Assembly: GCA_023392635.1 (NCBI GenBank)
Contig: JAEVYS010000099.1
Span: forward strand, 1 to 64,000
DNA: 64,000 nucleotides
Direction: 5' to 3'
DNA from: Actinomycetes bacterium
GTDB taxonomy: Bacteria > Actinomycetota > Actinomycetes > Propionibacteriales > Propionibacteriaceae
This document shows positions 17,114 through 25,436 of this stretch, piece after piece. The notes under the pieces are model-generated. The model saw only the letters and a program-made list of their open reading frames with translations, made no database searches and had not been told where the DNA came from. The stretch's first letter is position 1, and each line of letters starts with the position of its first letter. Made by a program: the position numbers and the translations under genes.

Positions 17114-17995
17114 TCAGCCCCGCAGGCAGGCCAGCGCCTTGCGCGCGGCGGCGTCCGATTTACGCTCCTTGACAGGGAAGGACAACCCCGAGCTCGACGT
17201 CGGCGCGTTGGACACGAACAGCTCGGTGGCCGGCACGTTGTCGGTGGTGTAGCCCTGGCTGTTCGGGTTCACCTGGGTGGCCACGGCCACCGTCCACCAC
17301 TTCAGGTTGGCCTTCACGCGGAAGCCACGCGGATAGGTGATCGCGCCGCCCACCTGGCCGACGTCCTGGAAGTGCCTCAACTGCGCATCGGACAGGGGGA
17401 TGCACCGTGCCGAGCGGGCGACCTTGCCGGTGTAGCTCGCCCAGGGCGGCGGGGGTGCCTGGGGTTTCGGCACCGGCAGGCGCTTCGCGCACGCGATGGC
17501 CTTCGTTGCCGCCGGGTCGCCCGCGGTCGCGCCGAGCTTCCAGGTGAACAGGTCCGGCCCCAGTTCGTCGAGGTCGTAGGACGGTGAGTTGCTCACGAAC
17601 ACCTCGTAACGCGGCACGCTCTCGCGTGAGTACCCGTCGCTGTAGGGGTCCACCGCCGTGGCGACCGCGATGGCCCACCACTTCGCGTTCGCCTTCACCA
17701 TGGCTCCGACCGGATACGTGATCGCGCCGCCAACGTTGCCGGCGGTCTCGAGTTCGTCGAGCAGTTCCGCGTCGACCCGCGTGCAGGTCGCCCCGGTTGC
17801 CAGGGCTCCGGTGTAGGGATGGGCTCCGCGCTCGTCCTGCTGCGCAGCGGGTGTCGAGGACGGCGACCCGCCCGGCGCAGAGCTCGCCAGCGGCCCCCTG
17901 CCGGCGGGGACGTCGTTCCACAGGCTGTCGAACGCGCAGCCGCTCAACAGCAGGGTGGACAACAGGGCTGCGGCGAGGCGTCCAGGGGTGAGCAC
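17114..17995 (-). CDS. secreted lipoprotein with two tandem copies of an unrecognised domain
   Basis: A 293-residue protein with a lipoprotein signal peptide; the lipobox is LLSGC, with Cys20. After a Ser/Pro linker come two homologous units: residues about 61-170 and 188-290. Each begins YTG..(A/S)xC, contains VGGAITYP, (V/M)KAN.KWW..AVAT.V.P.S.GY and (V)FVSN(S/A)P, and ends with a second cysteine (C71/C169, C198/C290), suggesting one disulfide per unit. A proline-rich hinge separates them. The protein is probably anchored outside the membrane. GTG 17995 sits 6 nt after TAGTCT (18007-18002), so it is leaderless. I do not recognise the domain. Confidence 0.8.
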   Translation of the reverse strand: MLTPGRLAAALLSTLLLSGCAFDSLWNDVPAGRGPLASSAPGGSPSSTPAAQQDERGAHPYTGALATGATCTRVDAELLDELETAGNVGGAITYPVGAMVKANAKWWAIAVATAVDPYSDGYSRESVPRYEVFVSNSPSYDLDELGPDLFTWKLGATAGDPAATKAIACAKRLPVPKPQAPPPPWASYTGKVARSARCIPLSDAQLRHFQDVGQVGGAITYPRGFRVKANLKWWTVAVATQVNPNSQGYTTDNVPATELFVSNAPTSSSGLSFPVKERKSDAAARKALACLRG

Positions 17996-18064
17996 GCTCC
18001 CAGACTAGGCAGCCCAGTGAGCGCGGTGGCAGGCCCCCGCCCGCATTCGTACACCCGGACGGCT

Positions 18065-18592
18065 TCACCCCTGCCCGGCCGGGCCGCCCATCCGCGCCGG
18101 GTCCTCGTGGATCGCGAGGAAGATCGAGTAGGGCCGTCCGTCCATCTCCGGCTCACGGTCGGCGTACTCCTGGAGGAGTTCGTCGAGGCGGCGGTTGAGT
18201 TCGTCATAGGCTTCCGGGCGCAGACGGACGCCCAGCCGGGCCGTCCGCACCGAGGCCGGGTCGGCCTCCGCCACCTCCTCGAGGAAGGTCTCGACGAGCA
18301 GTCGTCCGTGCGCCTCCGGCAGCGGTGTGCGCCACGACTTCCTGGTGGCGAGGTAGGGCACTTCGCGCGCACCGCGGGCACCCTTGCGCTCCGGCTGTGC
18401 GACCAGGAAGCCGCGCTCGGCGAGCGTGCGCACATGGTGGAAGATCGTCGCCGGATCGCGGTGTAGGCGTAGCGCGATCTCCTTGTTCGTCATCGGCTCG
18501 TCGAGGCAGAGCCTCAGGATCCGCATCCGCAGGACGGAGGAGAGCGCGCGTCCGTCCGCCTCGACGTCCGCGTCTCGCACCGGGTCGTCCAC
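18065..18592 (-). CDS. ArsR-like winged-helix transcriptional regulator
   Basis: A 175-residue protein. The N-terminal winged helix (about 15-75) contains LRMRILRLCLDEPMTNKEIALRLHRDPATIFHHVRTLAERGFL, the helix-turn-helix of the HTH_20/ArsR type. A helical effector or dimer domain follows (about 95-165). GTG 18590-18592 lies 6 nt after TAGAAT (18604-18599), so it is leaderless. It is divergent from an MFS transporter with a 52-nt gap holding an inverted repeat, so it most likely represses that transporter and itself. Confidence 0.85.
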   Translation of the reverse strand: MDDPVRDADVEADGRALSSVLRMRILRLCLDEPMTNKEIALRLHRDPATIFHHVRTLAERGFLVAQPERKGARGAREVPYLATRKSWRTPLPEAHGRLLVETFLEEVAEADPASVRTARLGVRLRPEAYDELNRRLDELLQEYADREPEMDGRPYSIFLAIHEDPARMGGPAGQG

Positions 18593-18606
18593 CTGGCCAT
18601 TCTATG

Positions 18607-18626
18607 TGATTGACACTTCCCAATCA
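18607..18626. promoter_or_regulatory. candidate operator TGATTG-N8-CAATCA between regulator and MFS gene
   Basis: A 6-bp inverted repeat centred in the 52-nt divergent gap. It overlaps a consensus TTGACA -35 (18610-18615), which is 17 nt from CACCAT (18633-18638), the likely -10 of the MFS gene. It is also just upstream of the regulator's own TAGAAT. Binding there would block both promoters. Confidence 0.65.
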
Positions 18627-18644
18627 GTGGCGCACCATGCTCTG

Positions 18645-19915
18645 GTGACCACTGAGGAACCTCCGCGGGGCCGCCGCTGGCAGGTGCTCCGCGTCCACGA
18701 CTTCCGCCAGCTCTGGCTCGCCGACACGATCAGCCAGTTCGGCAGTCGGCTCACCGAGTTGGCGCTGCCGGTGCTCGCGGTGACGATCCTCGCCGCGGAC
18801 GAGTTCCAGATGGGGCTGCTCGCTGCCTTCGAGTTCGTCGCCTTCCTCGTCGTGGGCCTGCCCGCCGGCGCGTGGGTCGACCGCTGGCGAAAGAAGCGGG
18901 TGCTCGTCACCGGTGACGTGCTGCGCGCGATCGCCCTCGGCTCGCTGCCGCTGGCCTGGTGGCTCGGCTGGCTCACGTTCGTCCAGGTCCTTCTGGTGGC
19001 GCTGGTGGTCGGGACCTGCCGGGTGTTCTTCGACGTCGCCTACCAGAGCTACCTGCCCGACCTGGTCGAGCCCGAGCACATCGGTGAGGGCAATGCGGCC
19101 CTGCAGGTCCCGGAGTCGGTCGCGATGATCGGCGGGCCGGCGATCGCGGGCGGGCTCATCCGGCTGCTGGGGGCACCGCTCACCATCGGGCTCGACGCGC
19201 TCAGCTTCCTCGGCTCGGCGCTGTTCATCGGACGCATCCGCCACGTCGAGGAGCCGCCCGCGCGCGCGAACCGGCGTCCGCTCCGCGAGGAGATCGGCGA
19301 GGGGCTGCGGTTCGTGTTCGGCCATCCGCTCCTCGCCCGCATCACCGCCTGCACCGGCGGCGCCAACTTCTTCAGCTCGATGAGCGGAGCGCTGCTGGTG
19401 CTCTTCTGCCTCAACGACCTCGGCCTCGATGCCGGCCAGATCGGCATCGCCATGGGCATCGGCTCGGTCGGCGGCCTGCTCGGAGCGCTCGCCACGCCGC
19501 ACGTCAACGACCGGCTGGGCGAAGGCCGGACCATTCCGGTGGCGGCGCTGGTGTGGGTGCCGGGGAGCATCCTCATGCCCTGGCGGGGACGGCGATCCCA
19601 CCGCTGGTCGCCCTGACGGTCGCCAGCGCCCTGACCAGCTTCGCCGTGGTGGTCCACAACGTGACCCAGGTGAGCTTTCGACAGCGGCTCTGCCCGCGTC
19701 CCCTCCTGGGCCGGATGAACGCGTCCATTCGGTTCGTGGTGTGGGGCTGCATGCCGATCGGTGGGCTGGCCGGCGGCATCATCGGGCAGGCCTTCGACGC
19801 CCGGACCGTCTTCTGGGTGGCCGCCGCGGGGTCCCTCCTGGCCTGCCTGCCCGTGCTGTTCTCGCCACTGGCCCGCATGCGTGACCTGCCCAAGGAACTC
19901 GACCTGCTGGGCTGA
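18645..19915 (+). pseudogene. MFS efflux transporter (DHA3/MFS_3 type) with a one-base frameshift
   Basis: From GTG 18645 the protein reads as a normal 12-helix drug-type MFS permease up to WVPGSILMP, then hits TGA at 19614-19616. The remaining helices (LAGTAIPPLVALTVASALTSFAVVV to LPKELDLLG) continue in another frame to 19915. Adding one base at the CCC run 19578-19580 restores an uninterrupted protein of about 423 residues. The cause could be a sequencing error, a recent null mutation or a slippery switch. The start is 6 nt after CACCAT with a perfect TTGACA -35. It is controlled with the divergent ArsR-like gene. Substrate unknown. Confidence 0.8.
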
Positions 19916-19925
19916 GGGGGCGTGC

Positions 19926-20319
19926 GGGGACGAGCCGGCCTGTAAGCCGGATTCTGTGCCCTCGCGGGCGGTGATCATCCATCTGCGAGGACTGTTGCCA
20001 GCCCCCTTCGCCTCTCGGCGTGCGACCTACCCGGGCGCCTCGCGCGAGCAGCGCTCCGACGGCGTCCGCGGGCCTCGCGTCCGAAGACGCCGAGCCCTTC
20101 TTGGTCTTGCTCCGGGTGGGGTTTGCCGAGCCACCCCGGTCGCCCGGGATGCTGGTGGTCTCTTACACCGCCGTTTCACCCTTACCCCGCTCGCGCGGGG
20201 CGGTCTGTTCTCTGTGGCACTTTCCCGCGGGTCACCCCGGGTGGGCGTTACCCACCACCCTGCTCTGTGGAGTCCGGACTTTCCTCGACTTTCGCCGCGA
20301 TCACCCGGCCGACTCGTCC
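19926..20319 (-). ncRNA. rnpB: RNase P RNA, bacterial class A
   Basis: On the minus strand the conserved P4 region GAGGAAAGTCCGGACTCCAC is near the 5' end, with GGGTAAGGGTGAAACGGCGG in the middle. AGATGGATGATCACCGCC and ACAGAATCCGGCTTACAGGC are at the 3' end. P1 closes by pairing GGACGAGTCGGC (5', from 20319) with GCCGGCTCGTCC (3', near 19928). The RNA is the catalytic subunit of tRNA 5' processing. A TACGCT -10 (20331-20326) places the transcription start at 20319, the first base of P1. Confidence 0.96.
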
Positions 20320-20360
20320 GTTCCCAGCGTAGCGGGCAACCGGTGCCGCCGCAGCAGACT

Positions 20361-20376
20361 TATATTGCTTTATAGT
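20361..20376 (+). promoter_or_regulatory. AT-rich promoter region for the response-regulator gene
   Basis: TATATT (20361-20366) and TATAGT (20371-20376) form the most AT-rich run in the neighbourhood, between divergent rnpB and the response-regulator gene. TATAGT is a near-consensus -10 and would start RNA near 20383, leaving a 30-nt leader with GGAG before ATG 20414. No clear -35 is visible. Confidence 0.5.
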
Positions 20377-20413
20377 AGAGTGGCTCCTGCTTCCGCCGCG
20401 CACCTGGAGACCC

Positions 20414-20815
20414 ATGTCCCGTCCCGCCGTGACCCCGACCGTCCTCGTCGTCGACGACGAGGAGGCCAACCTCCACCTCATCGAGGACGCGCTGGTCCCG
20501 CTCGGCTGGACGGTGGTCAGTTGCCTTGACGCGAGGAGCGCCGCCCAGTTCCTCGCCGGTGCGCGACCGAGCCTCGTCCTGCTGGACGCGGTGATGCCGG
20601 AGGAGTCGGGAATCGAGGTGTGCCGACGCTGGCGCGCCCGCCGCCTGCTGGAGAACGTGCCGATCGTCCTGCTCACGTCCGTCACGGCCCCCGCCTACCG
20701 CAGCCTCGGCGTCGTGGCCGGCGCCAACGGCTTCCTCGACAAGCCGCTGGACGCGGACGCTCTGGTGCGCTTCGCCCGCCGCTGGGCCAACGGCCGCGAG
20801 GCGCTTGCGGGCTGA
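20414..20815 (+). CDS. stand-alone response-regulator receiver protein
   Basis: A 133-residue single-domain CheY-like protein. The acidic pocket is VVDDEE (about 12-17), the phospho-acceptor Asp lies in LLDAVMP (about 58), the conserved Thr/Ser is in LLTSV, and Lys is in DKPLD (about 112). There is no output domain, so it must act by protein contact or as a phosphate shuttle. No histidine kinase is adjacent. A GGAG site precedes ATG, downstream of an AT-rich promoter. Confidence 0.88.
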   Translation: MSRPAVTPTVLVVDDEEANLHLIEDALVPLGWTVVSCLDARSAAQFLAGARPSLVLLDAVMPEESGIEVCRRWRARRLLENVPIVLLTSVTAPAYRSLGVVAGANGFLDKPLDADALVRFARRWANGREALAG

Positions 20816-20842
20816 CGGGGAATCCGCCGACCGACGCCGGGC

Positions 20843-22276
20843 TCAGGACGCGAGCACCCGGAACTCGACCTTGCCCGCCAGCAGGTCGGCGGCAACGAGG
20901 GTCGCGGGAATCTGCTGTCCCAGCACGAGGTCGCCGCCTCGTACCCGGGCCTCGACGGCCGGCTCGGCCAGCTGCAGCACCCCGTCCCCGTCCTCGGCGT
21001 CGACCTCGATCACGGTGCCGGTGAAGCTGCGTCCCAGGCTGGGGGCCAGCAGCATCGCCTCCACGAGGTCGACGATGCCGCGCTCGTACTTCTTCGCGCG
21101 CCGGTCGGACTCGTCCATCTCCGCGGGCAGGTTCGGCAGCGCGGCGCCCACCCAGTCCGGCACCGGGGTGCCCGCGCAGATCGCTACGCACGTCTCGCCC
21201 CCGTACCGGTCGACCAGCCGGCGCAGCGGCGCCGTGACGTGCGCGTAGGGTGCGGCGATGGCCGCGTGCAGCGGCTGCTCGGGCGCGCTGCCGGAGAAGG
21301 CCTGGTAGCCCGCTCCCCGGAACAGCATCGTGCAGGCGTTCAGCATCGCCGCCTCGCGGGGCACGGACGCGTCGAGGCCGCGCACGAACTCCGGGTAGCC
21401 GACCGCGTGCGGCCATGAGATGCCCAGCGCGGACGCGGTGCGGCGCAGCTTGGACAGCGAGTTGTCGCGCGCCGGGGGCAGCGTGCGCAGGATGCCGACG
21501 CCGGCCTTGAGCATCAGGTCGGCCGCAGCCATCCCCGTGGCCAGGGACAGCTGGGCGTTCCAGTCCTCCACGGGCAGTGCCGCCCGGTACGCCAGTTTCC
21601 ACGTGCCGTCGGTCGGCTCGATCTCCTGTTCCGGGACGGACAGGCTCACACCGCCACGGGCCACCTCGAGCGCCTGGCGGAGCCGGCCGATCGTTCGCAG
21701 CAGTTCGAGTTGCTCGCCGCCCTTGCCCGCGTCCAGGTCCGCCTGGGCCCCGGCGTAGCTCAGCTGGGCCCTGCTCTTCACCAGCGCACGCTCCACCCGG
21801 GCGGAGCTGGTTGAGCCGTCCGCGTCGAGATGGAGCTCCCACAGCAGGGCCGGACGGACCTGGCCGGGCAGCAGGCTGGTCGCGCCCTCGGAGAGCACCT
21901 CGGGGTGCAGCGGCGTCCGCCGCGTGGGGGCGTACAGCGTCTCTCCGCGGGCATGCGCCTCCGCATCGACCCGTCCGCCCGGTGTCACGAAGGCCGCGAC
22001 GTCGGCGATCGCGTACCGGAAGAGGTAGCCGTCGCCGGCCCTGGAGAGGTGGAAGGCCTGGTCGAGGTCGGTGCTGCCTTCCGGGTCGAGGGTCACGAAC
22101 TCGATGTCCGTCGCGTCACGGTCGGGCAGGGTGGGGCGCTCCGCCGCGGCGCGCGCTTCGGCGAGGACGTCCGCCGGAAAGCCGCCCGGCACGCCGAGGG
22201 AGGCCCGCAGGCGACGCAGCCCCTCGCCGAGGATCGGAGGTTCGCTGTCGCGCAGCAGCACGTGACGACTCGGCAT
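20843..22276 (-). CDS. RNB-domain exoribonuclease (RNase II/R family)
   Basis: A 477-residue protein dominated by a catalytic RNB domain. The metal-binding motif is DPEGSTDLDQAFH (about 64-76), with IADVAAFV and YAPTRRTPLHPEVLSE following the family pattern and APLRRLVDRYGG near the end. It lacks the N-terminal cold-shock and C-terminal S1 domains of full RNase R, as in the shorter actinobacterial forms. Predicted role: 3'-5' RNA degradation in the cytoplasm. It lies just downstream of the zinc-ribbon gene (27-nt gap) and is probably cotranscribed with it. Confidence 0.9.
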   Translation of the reverse strand: MPSRHVLLRDSEPPILGEGLRRLRASLGVPGGFPADVLAEARAAAERPTLPDRDATDIEFVTLDPEGSTDLDQAFHLSRAGDGYLFRYAIADVAAFVTPGGRVDAEAHARGETLYAPTRRTPLHPEVLSEGATSLLPGQVRPALLWELHLDADGSTSSARVERALVKSRAQLSYAGAQADLDAGKGGEQLELLRTIGRLRQALEVARGGVSLSVPEQEIEPTDGTWKLAYRAALPVEDWNAQLSLATGMAAADLMLKAGVGILRTLPPARDNSLSKLRRTASALGISWPHAVGYPEFVRGLDASVPREAAMLNACTMLFRGAGYQAFSGSAPEQPLHAAIAAPYAHVTAPLRRLVDRYGGETCVAICAGTPVPDWVGAALPNLPAEMDESDRRAKKYERGIVDLVEAMLLAPSLGRSFTGTVIEVDAEDGDGVLQLAEPAVEARVRGGDLVLGQQIPATLVAADLLAGKVEFRVLAS

Positions 22277-22303
22277 GCTTCCTCCTCAGTGGCCGGACGG
22301 TGG

Positions 22304-23047
22304 TCAGGCCTCGACGGTTCCGGTGCGTATCAGGATCCGCTCGCACTCCTCGCAACGCAGCACCTCGTCGGCCGGGGCGGCGGCGTACCCCGCGAGCGCG
22401 ATCGGGGTGGCTTCGAGTTGGCAGCCGCTGCAGCGGCGGCCCTTCAGGGCGGCCGCCCCGAGGCCGCCCGCGCGTTCCCGGATGCGGTCGTAGAGGGCCA
22501 GCAGGTCCGAGGGGAGCTCGGCAGCGATGCCATCGCGCGCCCCCTGGTGCACGGCCTGCTCGGCATCGATCTGGCGGGTCTGCTCGTCGCGCGAGGCGAT
22601 CATCGCGCGCATGGAGTCCTCCACCTCGGTCAGCTCCGAGGCGAGCATGTCCTGCGCGCCGGTGGCGATCTCGAGTTGCTCCATCACCTCGAGCTCGACG
22701 TCCTCCAGGTCGGAGATCCGTCGCCCGAGGTGGGTGATCTCGTCCAGGAGAGCGTTCAGCTGCTTGGGATCGGTCACCGTCCCCGCGTCGACACGCTGCT
22801 GGTCGCGCAGACGGCGCTCCCGCACCGGCACCAGGTCGGCCTCGGCCTTCTCCATGTCGACCTGCAGGTCGGCGACCTTGGTGCGGGCACCCACCAGCGA
22901 CTCCTGCAACCGACCCCGCACCACCCGGGCCTCCGCGAGCGCGGCGTGCTCGGGGAGCGAGCGGCGCCGGTGCTCGAGCTGCGCGATGGCGGTGTCCTCC
23001 GCCTGCAGGTCGAGCAGGCGGAGCTGGGCCGGAGCGGCAGCCTTCAT
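22304..23047 (-). CDS. coiled-coil protein with C4 zinc ribbon
   Basis: A 247-residue protein: a long alpha-helical coiled coil (about 5-185) followed by a CxxC...CxxC zinc ribbon (RCSGCQLE and RCEECERIL). This is the actinobacterial family often found with nif3-like and RNase H genes; it is thought to interact with nucleic acid or replication factors, but its function is not established. ATG 23045-23047 has AGGAGG 7 nt upstream, which sets the start against a longer frame. A TAGAGT -10 (23081-23076) is 29 nt further upstream. Confidence 0.85.
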   Translation of the reverse strand: MKAAAPAQLRLLDLQAEDTAIAQLEHRRRSLPEHAALAEARVVRGRLQESLVGARTKVADLQVDMEKAEADLVPVRERRLRDQQRVDAGTVTDPKQLNALLDEITHLGRRISDLEDVELEVMEQLEIATGAQDMLASELTEVEDSMRAMIASRDEQTRQIDAEQAVHQGARDGIAAELPSDLLALYDRIRERAGGLGAAALKGRRCSGCQLEATPIALAGYAAAPADEVLRCEECERILIRTGTVEA

Positions 23048-23146
23048 CTTCAGCCTCCTGGAGTTGTGAACACCGACTCTAGTGGCTGCGTTCCCCCACC
23101 GACCCGCGTGGCGACTGCCGGGCGTCCCGGCGCTAGCATCGGGGCC

Positions 23147-24643
23147 ATGACGCAGGAGCCCACCGATTCCGACACCGTGGTCGTGCCCAACCGGCAACAG
23201 CCCTTCTCAGAGGCCTTCCGGAAGTTCATCCCCGAGTCGTGGGCGCCGTACCCCGAAGAGCTGCCGGACGAGCTTGCGGCGGCCGGCCCGGCGGCGCTGC
23301 GACGACGCGCCGTCGCGGAAGCCTTCCCCGGGGAGCGGCTGGTCGTCCCCGCCGGCGGGCTGAAGACCCGTGCCAACGACACCGACTACCGGTTCCGCCC
23401 GCACTCGGCGTTCGCCTGGCTCACCGGCCTGGGCGCCGATCGCGAGCCCGACGCGGTACTGGTCCTCGAACCCACCGACACCGGCCACGAGGCGACCCTG
23501 TACTTCAAGCCCCGGGCGCCGCGCACCGATCCCGAGTTCTACGCCGACGCCCGCTACGGCGAGATGTGGGTGGGCACCCGGGAGTCGCTGGCCGAGATGT
23601 CCGCGCTCACCGGGCTGTCCTGCGCCCCGATCTCGGAGTTCGAGAACGCGCTGGCGAAGAACCTGTCCGCCACCGGCGTCCGGCTGCTCCGGGAGGCGGA
23701 TGCCGAGGTGTCGGGCAAGCTCGACCTGCTGCGCTCCGACGCCGGCGTCGACGTCGTGGCGGCCGCGGCCGGCGACGCCGAGTTCGGGGTCCACCTGTCG
23801 GAGGCGCGGCTGGTCAAGGACGGCTTCGAACTGGACCAGTTGCGCCAGGCCTGTGCCGACACCGCGGTGGGCTTCGAGGCTGTGGTGGCGGACCTGCCCG
23901 AAGCAGTGCGGCGCGGTCGCGGCGAGCGCTGGGTGGAGGGCGTGTTCGGGCTGCACGCGCGCCACCAGGCGAACGCGGTGGGCTACGACACCATCGCCGC
24001 CGCGGGGGACCACGCCAACACTCTGCACTGGATCCGCAACGACGGCGAGGTGCGCGCGGGCGACCTGATCCTGATCGACGCCGGGGTCGAGGTCGAGGCG
24101 CTCTACACCGCCGACATCACCCGGACGCTGCCCGTTTCGGGCACCTTCGGCCCCGCGCAGCGGAAGGTCTACGAGGCGGTGCTGGCGGCGCAGGCGGCCG
24201 GCTTCGCCGCGGCGAAGCCCGGCAACCGGTTCTCGGACGTGCACGCCGCCGCCATCCGGGTGATCGCCGAACACCTGGAGGCATGGGGTCTGCTGCCGGT
24301 CAGCGCCGAGGAGTCCCTCGATCCCGACAACGGCGGGCAGCACCGCCGCTGGATGGTGCACGGCACGTCCCACCACCTCGGCCTCGACGTGCACGACTGC
24401 GCCCAGGCGCGACGCGAGAACTACCGGGACGCGGAGCTGCGTCCCGGCATGGTGATCACCGTGGAGCCCGGCCTGTACTTCAGGAGCACCGACCTCCTGG
24501 TGCCCGAGGAGTTGCGCGGCATCGGCGTCCGTATCGAGGACGACATCGTGATCACAGAGAGCGGCTGCGAGATCCTCTCCGACCACCTGCCGCGCGACCC
24601 GGACGCCGTTGAGGCGTGGATGGCCGGCATCTGGGCCCGCTGA
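23147..24643 (+). CDS. pepP: Xaa-Pro aminopeptidase (aminopeptidase P)
   Basis: A 498-residue pita-bread metalloprotease that removes N-terminal residues before proline. An N-terminal AMP_N domain (about 30-180) is followed by the catalytic domain. Its ligands are Asp in LILIDAGVE (about 310), Asp in YTADITRT (about 322), His in MVHGTSHHLG, Glu in ITVEPGLYF and Glu in VRIEDDIVI. ATG 23147 is exactly 7 nt after TAGCAT (23134-23139), hence leaderless. It is divergent from the zinc-ribbon gene. Confidence 0.94.
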   Translation: MTQEPTDSDTVVVPNRQQPFSEAFRKFIPESWAPYPEELPDELAAAGPAALRRRAVAEAFPGERLVVPAGGLKTRANDTDYRFRPHSAFAWLTGLGADREPDAVLVLEPTDTGHEATLYFKPRAPRTDPEFYADARYGEMWVGTRESLAEMSALTGLSCAPISEFENALAKNLSATGVRLLREADAEVSGKLDLLRSDAGVDVVAAAAGDAEFGVHLSEARLVKDGFELDQLRQACADTAVGFEAVVADLPEAVRRGRGERWVEGVFGLHARHQANAVGYDTIAAAGDHANTLHWIRNDGEVRAGDLILIDAGVEVEALYTADITRTLPVSGTFGPAQRKVYEAVLAAQAAGFAAAKPGNRFSDVHAAAIRVIAEHLEAWGLLPVSAEESLDPDNGGQHRRWMVHGTSHHLGLDVHDCAQARRENYRDAELRPGMVITVEPGLYFRSTDLLVPEELRGIGVRIEDDIVITESGCEILSDHLPRDPDAVEAWMAGIWAR

Positions 24644-24653
24644 GCCGTCCGCC

Positions 24654-25280
24654 TCAGAGCAGGCCGCGACGGGCCAGCGCCTGGCGGTGGCGCTGGGCCA
24701 GCCGTTCCTCTCCCGCCAGGGACGGCAGGAGCGCCGGCTCGGTGGTGAAGGCGCGGAAGGTGTAGCCGACGGTCAGGTCACCGGAGGGAACGTGGACCAC
24801 CTCGACCGCGTCCCCGGCGCACACGGTGCCGGGCTCGAGCACGCGCAGGTACGCGCCCGGCACTCCGTGTCGGGTGAACCGCTTCACCCAGTGTGGCTCG
24901 TCGATGAACCCGGCGAACACCGAGCACGGGATCCGCACGCCGGCGACTTCCAGCAGGGACGCCCCGACGCGCCAGCGCTCGCCGATGCGGGCGCCCTGGA
25001 CCTCGACGCCGACGGTGGTGAGGTTCTCCCCGAAGGATCCCGGGCCGAAGGACCGGCCCAGTTCGTGCTCCCAGGAGGCGTAGTCCTCACGGGCGAAGGC
25101 GTAGACCGCCTGGTCGGCTCCGCCGTGGTGCGTGCGGTCGGCGACGGCGTCCCCTTCGAGGCCCAACGTACCGATCCGCACCGGGCCGTCCACCGGACGC
25201 TTGTCGATGGCACTGCGGCCGTGGGTGCCGAACCGGCTGGGACGCACCGTGCCGACGCAGACAGCCTCGACCTGACCCAT
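24654..25280 (-). CDS. MOSC domain protein
   Basis: A 208-residue protein of the MOSC/YiiM type. It shows GDAVADRTHHGGADQAVYAF, YASWEHELGR, GSFGENLTT and the PCSVFAGF segment carrying the conserved cysteine. MOSC proteins bind molybdenum cofactor and act on N-hydroxylated compounds or deliver sulfur; the precise substrate is unknown. ATG 25278-25280 is 6 nt after TAGCCT (25292-25287), hence leaderless. It converges with pepP, with only 10 nt between stops. Confidence 0.88.
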   Translation of the reverse strand: MGQVEAVCVGTVRPSRFGTHGRSAIDKRPVDGPVRIGTLGLEGDAVADRTHHGGADQAVYAFAREDYASWEHELGRSFGPGSFGENLTTVGVEVQGARIGERWRVGASLLEVAGVRIPCSVFAGFIDEPHWVKRFTRHGVPGAYLRVLEPGTVCAGDAVEVVHVPSGDLTVGYTFRAFTTEPALLPSLAGEERLAQRHRQALARRGLL

Positions 25281-25369
25281 GCGCCGAGGCTACCGTCGCC
25301 CGCCGGGCACTGGTCCGCCGTCCGTCCCCGGGCGCGTGGACGCTGCGGCGGGCCGTGACACCGCACCCC

Positions 25370-25414
25370 TAGAGTGCTGCCGTGCCGGTCAGCGTCGCCC
25401 GGCCATCCCGATGA
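25370..25414 (+). promoter_or_regulatory. promoter and possible 10-codon leaderless leader ORF before trpB2
   Basis: TAGAGT (25370-25375) is followed by 6 nt and GTG 25382, opening VPVSVARPSR with stop TGA 25412-25414. The trpB2 start GTG 25437 lies 22 nt beyond. The peptide has no tryptophan, so classical attenuation is unlikely. The promoter itself is better supported than translation of the short ORF. Confidence 0.4.
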
Positions 25415-25436
25415 CAGCCGAGGCGAAGGAGCCCGA

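Noticed and set aside
25382..25414. Tryptophan attenuator leader before trpB2
   Set aside because: The short ORF contains no tryptophan codon and no alternative terminator/antiterminator stems are visible before the GTG start.
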